DNA of 64,000 bases. Source: Agromyces luteolus. Its GTDB lineage: Bacteria > Actinomycetota > Actinomycetes > Actinomycetales > Microbacteriaceae. The stretch spans positions 83,243-147,242 of the forward strand of contig NZ_WODA01000026.1 of the NCBI RefSeq assembly GCF_009729855.1, written 5' to 3'. The notes under the pieces are model-generated. The model made no database searches, was not told where the DNA came from, and saw only the letters and a program-made list of their open reading frames with translations. The position numbers and the translations under genes were made by a program. Numbering within the stretch: position 1 is the first letter of the stretch; each line of letters begins with the position of its first letter. Positions 59,601 through 64,000 of this stretch are shown here, piece after piece.

Positions 59601-60368
59601 CTACCGGTCCAGCTGGAGCCGCGACCACGCGAACGCGCACAGCGCCCCGAACGCGAGCGGCACCGTCGGCACGACGAGCAGCGCCGCCGCCGGCACCGCG
59701 TCGGGCGCGATCGCCCAGAGCGCGGGCGCGACGAACGGCACCCACGCGCCGACGTCGGCGATCGCCGAGACCTGCGCGACGACGATGATCCCGACGGTCG
59801 CGGCGATGCCGGGCAGGAGCCCCCGCCCGATGGTCGCGACCCATCCGGCGGGCACGGCGATGAGCGCGGAGAGCACCACGAGCACCGGGATGCGGGCGAG
59901 CGCACCGACGCCCGCGGCATCCGTCGCCCCGAAGCCCATCGCGAACCCGACGATCGCGACGACGCCCGTGAGCGCCACCGCGACGGCGACCGACCAGGCG
60001 AGGTAGACCACGAGCTTGCCGAGCGCGATCGCGGGTCGTGACACCGGCAGCGCGAACAGCGCCGCGACCGTGCCGTCGGCGAACTCGCGGCCGAACGTCC
60101 AGCTGAGGGCGACGCCGAACGCGAGCACCCCTGCCGCCGCGGTGATCTGCAGCACGATGCCCACGAGTCCGGCCCACCCCGGCACGCCCGCGAGCGGGCC
60201 GAGCTTGGCGAGCACCTGTTCGTCGCCGGATGCCGCGGCGAGCAGCATGCCGAGGGCGAGCACGCCGACGCCGACGACGAGGAGCACGGTGGTCGAGGCC
60301 ATCACGCGGGAGGCGATCGCCTTGCGCGCCTCGACGGCGACGGCCACGCGGATCCCGGCGGCGCTCAT
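59601..60368 (-). CDS. ABC-2-type transporter permease
   Basis: 255 residues with about six helices: ASTTVLLVVGVGVLALGMLL, GIVLQITAAAGVLAFGVALS, then SWTFGREFADGTVAALFALP (the ABC-2 amphipathic motif between helices), LGKLVVYLAWSVAVAVALTG and a final AALLVVPTVPLAFGALCAFA. Overlaps the ATPase stop by ATGA. Forms an exporter with the ATPase upstream; substrate unknown. Confidence 0.85.
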   Translation of the reverse strand: MSAAGIRVAVAVEARKAIASRVMASTTVLLVVGVGVLALGMLLAAASGDEQVLAKLGPLAGVPGWAGLVGIVLQITAAAGVLAFGVALSWTFGREFADGTVAALFALPVSRPAIALGKLVVYLAWSVAVAVALTGVVAIVGFAMGFGATDAAGVGALARIPVLVVLSALIAVPAGWVATIGRGLLPGIAATVGIIVVAQVSAIADVGAWVPFVAPALWAIAPDAVPAAALLVVPTVPLAFGALCAFAWSRLQLDR

Positions 60369-61102
60369 GCCGCGGCCCTCCGCCGCTCGTCGTCGCCGTG
60401 CACGAGCGCGAAGAACGCGCGCTCGAGGTCGAATCCGCCCGGATCGAGCGTGCCGATGATCCGGCCGTCGTTCACGACCGTGATGCGATCGGCGACACGG
60501 GCGACCTCGTCGAGGTGGTGGCTCGAGACGAGGATGCCGGCGCCCGCCGCCGCGCGGCGCAGCAGCGATTCGCGCAGCACGATGACCCCGGCCGGGTCGA
60601 GCCCGTTCGTGGGCTCGTCGAGCACGATCGCGTCGGGCTCGTGCAGCAGCGCGCCCGCGAGGCCGACGCGCTGGCGGTTGCCGAGCGAGAGCCGGCTCGC
60701 GCGGACGTCCGCGTACCGACCGAGGTCGAACTCCTCGACGGCGCGATCGACGGCCGCCGCGAGCTGCGCCCGCCCGAGGCCGTGCAGCCGCGCCGCGACC
60801 TCGAGGTTCGCGCGGCCCGTGAGCTCGGCGTAGGCGAGCGGGTGCTCGACGAGCTGTCCGACGCGTGCCCAGGTCGCGGCATCCGCTCGGTTCACGTCGA
60901 CGCCGCACACGCGCACGGCGCCGGCGTCGGGTCGCAGCATGCCGAGGAGCAGCCGCATGAGGGTGGTCTTGCCCGCGCCGTTCAGGCCGACGAGCGCGTG
61001 GATCTCGCCCGCCGCGACATCGAGGTCGATGCCGTGCACGCCGGCCCCGCCGCGGAAGGTGCGGGCGAGGCCGCGGGCCTCGAACCGGGGTGCGGCGCTC
61101 AT
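60365..61102 (-). CDS. ABC transporter ATP-binding protein
   Basis: 245 residues. Walker A GLNGAGKT, Q-loop VGQLVEHPLAYAELTG, signature RLSLGNRQRVGLAGALL (LSLGN in place of LSGGQ), Walker B AIVLDEPTNGLDPAG and H-loop ILVSSHHLDEV. DrrA/CcmA-type exporter ATPase. Lies between the TetR gene and the permease, overlapping each by ATGA, so the TetR protein most likely represses its own exporter operon. Confidence 0.88.
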   Translation of the reverse strand: MSAAPRFEARGLARTFRGGAGVHGIDLDVAAGEIHALVGLNGAGKTTLMRLLLGMLRPDAGAVRVCGVDVNRADAATWARVGQLVEHPLAYAELTGRANLEVAARLHGLGRAQLAAAVDRAVEEFDLGRYADVRASRLSLGNRQRVGLAGALLHEPDAIVLDEPTNGLDPAGVIVLRESLLRRAAAGAGILVSSHHLDEVARVADRITVVNDGRIIGTLDPGGFDLERAFFALVHGDDERRRAAA

Positions 61103-61671
61103 GCGTCCGCCTCGATGACGTCGAGGGCCCGCTCGATCGCGTCGGCGAGCGTGGTGCGCTCCTCCTCGGCCCAGAGGAAGAGGCCGGCGACGAGGGCGGC
61201 GAGCACGGATGCCGCGGCGACCCGCGCCACGTCGGGGCTCGCGCCGTCGGCGACGAGCTGCTCGACGATCGCGCGCTCGGTGTTGCCGGTGTTCCGCCAC
61301 ATGGCCCCGCGGAGCGAGGGCGTCTGCGCGATGATCCGGACGCGGCGGCGGATGATCGGCGTCTCGGGCTCGGGCAGCGAGCGCCAGGCCGCGCGGATGC
61401 CGCGTGCCGCGCGCACGAACGGCCGGAGATCGCTCGGCTGGGACGCGATGGCCGCGGTGAGCTGCGGGTCGTACGGATCGTCGAGGAGCAGGTGCTCCTT
61501 CGCGGGGAAGTACCGGAAGAACGTCATCTCGGTGACGCCCGCCGCCCGCGCGATCTGGGCGACGGTCGTCGCGTCGTACCCCCGGCGCTCGAACAGGTCG
61601 AGGCCGTGCTCGACGAGCGCCGCGAGCGTGCGCTCGCGCTTCGAGGGTCGCCGGTCCGTGCCGATGGTCAC
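61099..61671 (-). CDS. TetR-family regulator of the ABC exporter operon
   Basis: 190 residues. HTH at about 14-57 (LAALVEHGLDLFERRGYDAT, TVAQIARAAGVTEMTFFRYF). The C-terminus carries the helical MftR-type tail seen in many actinobacterial TetR proteins. First gene of the operon, autoregulated through the palindrome at 61678-61694. GTG start; TAACAT overlaps the operator and ends 6 nt before it, giving a leaderless transcript. Confidence 0.85.
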   Translation of the reverse strand: MTIGTDRRPSKRERTLAALVEHGLDLFERRGYDATTVAQIARAAGVTEMTFFRYFPAKEHLLLDDPYDPQLTAAIASQPSDLRPFVRAARGIRAAWRSLPEPETPIIRRRVRIIAQTPSLRGAMWRNTGNTERAIVEQLVADGASPDVARVAAASVLAALVAGLFLWAEEERTTLADAIERALDVIEADA

Positions 61672-61677
61672 GGCATA

Positions 61678-61694
61678 ATGTTAGTGACTCACAT
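61678..61694. promoter_or_regulatory. 17-bp palindromic operator of the TetR/ABC operon
   Basis: ATGTTAGTGACTCACAT is palindromic except at one base pair and the centre. It covers the -10 TAACAT read on the minus strand (61683-61678) and lies in an AT-rich island. It is also 65 nt upstream of the recQ start, so it might influence that gene too. Confidence 0.75.
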
Positions 61695-61759
61695 TTTGCA
61701 GGTCAAGCGTTCCGCCCCCGCTCGCGGCGACTGTCAGTCGCATGCGCGAGGCTGGAGGC

Positions 61760-63886
61760 ATGCCCTCCTCCGACGCCGTCGCCGACCGCGCCTCCGACCT
61801 CGACCCCGATCCCGACCTCCGCGCCGAGGCGCTCGCCGCGCTCCGCGCGCTCGTGGGCCGCGACGACGCCGAGTTCCACGACGGCCAGTTCGAGGCGATC
61901 GAGGCGCTCGTCGCCGGCCGACGCCGCGCGCTGGTCGTGCAGCGAACCGGATGGGGCAAGTCCGCCGTGTACTTCGTCGCGACACTGCTGCTCCGACGTC
62001 GGGGCGGCGGTCCGACCATCCTCGTCTCGCCGCTCCTCGCGCTCATGCGCGACCAGGTCGCGGCGGCCGAGCGCGCCGGCGTGCGCGCGGTCACCATCAA
62101 CTCGGCCAACGCCCACGAGTGGCAGGAGGTCCTCGCTCGCCTCGACGCCGACGAGGTCGACGTGCTGCTCGTCTCGCCCGAGCGGCTGAACAACCCGTCG
62201 TTCCGCGAGCAGCAGCTGCCCTCGCTCGTGCGCCGGCTCGGCATGCTCGTGGTCGACGAGGCGCACTGCATCAGCGACTGGGGCCACGACTTCCGGCCCG
62301 ACTACCGGCGCCTGCGCGACCTCATCGCCGAGATCCCCGCCGACGTGCCGGTGCTCGCGACGACCGCGACCGCGAACAGCAGGGTCGTGGCGGATGTCGC
62401 GGAGCAGCTCGGTTCCGACGTGCTCACGATCCGCGGGCCGCTGGCCCGGTCCTCGCTGCGGCTCGGAGTCCTCCGACTGCCCGATTCGACGGGCCGGCTC
62501 GCGTGGCTCATCGACCACCTCGACGACCTCCCGGGTTCGGGCATCGTCTACGCGCTCACCGTCTCGGCGGCGGTCGACACCGCCCGCGTGCTGCGCGAGC
62601 GCGGCCACGACGTGCGCGCGTACACGGGCCAGACCGATCCGGAGGAGCGCGAGGAGTCCGAGGGGCTGCTGAAGCGCAACGAGGTCAAGGCCCTCATCGC
62701 GACGAGCGCGCTCGGCATGGGCTTCGACAAGCCCGACCTCGGCTTCGTCGTGCACCTCGGTGCCCCCTCATCTCCGGTCGCCTACTACCAGCAGGTCGGC
62801 CGCGCGGGCCGCGCGAGCGAGAACGCCGACGTGCTGCTCCTCCCGGGCCGCGAGGATCCGGCGATCTGGCACTACTTCGCGACCGCGTCGATGCCCGACG
62901 AGGAGCGCGCCCGCCGCGTCATCGACGAGCTCTCCGACGTGCCGCTGTCGACGCCAGCGCTCGAGGCGCGCGTCGACATCCGCCGCACGCCGCTCGAGCT
63001 GCTGCTCAAGGTGCTCGACGTCGACGGTGCGGTGCGCCGCGTGCAGGGCGGCTGGGTCGCGACCGGCGAGCCGTGGAGCTACGACGCCGAGCGCTACCGC
63101 CGCATCGCGGAGGAGCGCGAGGCCGAGCAGCGCCACATGCTCGAGTACGAGCAGACCGACGGATGCCGCATGGCCTTCCTCCAGCGCTCCCTCGATGACG
63201 ACACCGCGGCGCCCTGCGGTCGCTGCGACCGGTGCGCGGGCGCCTGGTACCCGGGCGACGTCGATGCGGATGCCGCGGCCGCCGCCGCGAGCGCGCTGGA
63301 TCGGGTGGGCGTGCCGATCGAACCGCGCCGCGCGTGGCCGACCGGTGCCGACCGGCTGGGCGTGCCCGTGAAGGGGCGCATCGCCCCCGGCGAGCAGGCC
63401 GGCGAAGGTCGCGCGCTCGCACGGCTGACCGACCTCGGCTGGGGCTCGACGCTGCGCGAGCTCTTCGCGCCGAACGCGCCCGACGCGCCGCTGCCGGGGC
63501 GCGTGCTCGACGCCTGCGTGCGCGTGCTCGCCGAGTGGGGCTGGGACGAGCGGCCCATGGCCGTGGCATCCGTGCCGTCGCGGTCACGACCGCAACTCGT
63601 CGGCTCGCTCGCGCGCGGACTCGCCGAGGTCGGCCGGCTGCCGTACCTCGGCGAACTCGCCCCCGTCGACGGCGGACCGACCGGCGGTCCGGGCGGCAAC
63701 AGCGCGTTCCGGCTCGCGGGCGTCTGGAACCGCTTCTCGGCCGACGGCCTCGACGTGCCGGCCGGCGGCGTGCTGCTCGTCGACGACCTCGCCGACAGTC
63801 GCTGGACCCTCACGGTCGCCGCGCGCGAGCTCCGCCGCGCGGGCGCGACCGACGTGCTGCCGTTCGCGCTCGCCCTGCGGGGCTGA
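61760..63886 (+). CDS. recQ: RecQ-family DNA helicase with C-terminal phosphoribosyltransferase-like domain
   Basis: 708 residues. 3'-5' helicase core: Walker A RTGWGKSAVYF, motif II VVDEAHCISDWGHDFRPDYR, motif VI YYQQVGRAGRAS. Then a RecQ zinc-binding set: DGCRMAFLQRSLDD and APCGRCDRCAG. The last 120 residues end with GGVLLVDDLADSRWTLTVAA, the PRPP-binding loop of phosphoribosyltransferases (compare ComF). The HRDC domain of E. coli RecQ is missing. Acts in recombination repair; the purpose of the PRTase-like tail is unknown. ATG 61760 has GAGGCT 6 nt upstream; ATG 61742 is the alternative. Confidence 0.9.
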   Translation: MPSSDAVADRASDLDPDPDLRAEALAALRALVGRDDAEFHDGQFEAIEALVAGRRRALVVQRTGWGKSAVYFVATLLLRRRGGGPTILVSPLLALMRDQVAAAERAGVRAVTINSANAHEWQEVLARLDADEVDVLLVSPERLNNPSFREQQLPSLVRRLGMLVVDEAHCISDWGHDFRPDYRRLRDLIAEIPADVPVLATTATANSRVVADVAEQLGSDVLTIRGPLARSSLRLGVLRLPDSTGRLAWLIDHLDDLPGSGIVYALTVSAAVDTARVLRERGHDVRAYTGQTDPEEREESEGLLKRNEVKALIATSALGMGFDKPDLGFVVHLGAPSSPVAYYQQVGRAGRASENADVLLLPGREDPAIWHYFATASMPDEERARRVIDELSDVPLSTPALEARVDIRRTPLELLLKVLDVDGAVRRVQGGWVATGEPWSYDAERYRRIAEEREAEQRHMLEYEQTDGCRMAFLQRSLDDDTAAPCGRCDRCAGAWYPGDVDADAAAAAASALDRVGVPIEPRRAWPTGADRLGVPVKGRIAPGEQAGEGRALARLTDLGWGSTLRELFAPNAPDAPLPGRVLDACVRVLAEWGWDERPMAVASVPSRSRPQLVGSLARGLAEVGRLPYLGELAPVDGGPTGGPGGNSAFRLAGVWNRFSADGLDVPAGGVLLVDDLADSRWTLTVAARELRRAGATDVLPFALALRG

Positions 63887-63892
63887 GCGGCC

Positions 63893-64000
63893 GGTGGTCG
63901 AGTAGCGGGCGCGGCGGGCGCAACGAGACCCGGTGCGCGGTCTCGATACGCGGCCTCCTCCGTCGGCTGCGACTCGACCACCGAGCTGCACCGGTCTCGA
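63893..64000. repeat. REP cluster after recQ, continuing past the window
   Basis: GGTGGTCGAGTAGCGGG...CGAGACC (63893-63930), an inverted unit GGTCTCGATACGCG...GACTCGACCACC (63939-63982), then GGTCTCGA at 63993-64000, cut by the window end. Same family as the paaK array. Confidence 0.8.

Overview
The window is a gene-dense stretch of very GC-rich actinobacterial chromosome. Codon usage, the many start codons only 6-8 nt downstream of a -10-like hexamer (apparently leaderless mRNAs), the overused GGATGCC/GGCATCC words and the REP-like palindromes reading GGTGGTCGAGTAG...TCGAGACC all suggest Microbacteriaceae (an Agromyces-like organism is my guess; genus is inference). About 58 protein genes are supported. 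I see no rRNA, tRNA, CRISPR, transposase, integrase or phage genes.

Layout. 1-9.0 kb: 3' end of a large aminotransferase fusion protein, a class III adenylate cyclase, a GCS2-type carboxylate-amine ligase, TspO-like, hydrolase and TM2 proteins, an SDR and a membrane-anchored sulfite-oxidase-like molybdoenzyme. 9.0-9.9 kb: a repeat-rich spacer with four UUCG hairpins, then a small protein that looks like a ribbon-helix-helix domain joined to a nucleotidyltransferase fold lacking its catalytic residues. 9.9-15.1 kb: an operon for an NCS1 permease, agmatine deiminase and amidase, divergent from a TetR regulator across a perfect palindrome. 15.2-28.8 kb: a large LuxR-family ATPase regulator, a TM0106-type RecB-like nuclease/helicase, YdeI, glutaredoxin, two luciferase-like oxidoreductases, a baeRF protein and a BBE-type flavoenzyme. 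28.9-32.3 kb: DUF4956, VTC polyphosphate-polymerase domain and a beta-helical carbohydrate-binding lipoprotein. 32.3-37.8 kb: a repeat pair, an oligo-1,6-glucosidase, a hexapeptide protein, an FKBP lipoprotein, a methyltransferase and a sulfurtransferase.

37.97-44.3 kb is a complete Mrp Na+/H+ antiporter operon (A fused to B, then C, D, E, F, G), nearly every junction a 4-nt overlap. 44.3-50.4 kb is a tightly coupled run: GAF-GAF hybrid histidine kinase, single-domain response regulator, response-regulator/adenylate cyclase, an ATP-grasp ligase of the PGM1-related type and a gamma-glutamylcyclotransferase-like protein. I do not recognise this as a described system and consider it the best novelty candidate.

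50.5-58.2 kb is phenylacetate catabolism: enoyl-CoA hydratase, paaE, D, C, B, A on the minus strand, and paaI, paaK and a TetR regulator on the plus strand, with a shared operator between paaA and paaI. paaZ and the lower beta-oxidation genes are not here. 58.2-64 kb: a SpoIIAA-like protein flanked by two copies of a 58-nt palindrome, a zinc-ribbon protein, a TetR/ABC-transporter operon with a clear operator, and a RecQ helicase with a C-terminal phosphoribosyltransferase-like domain, ending in REP elements.

Product names rest on motifs read by eye; no database search was run.
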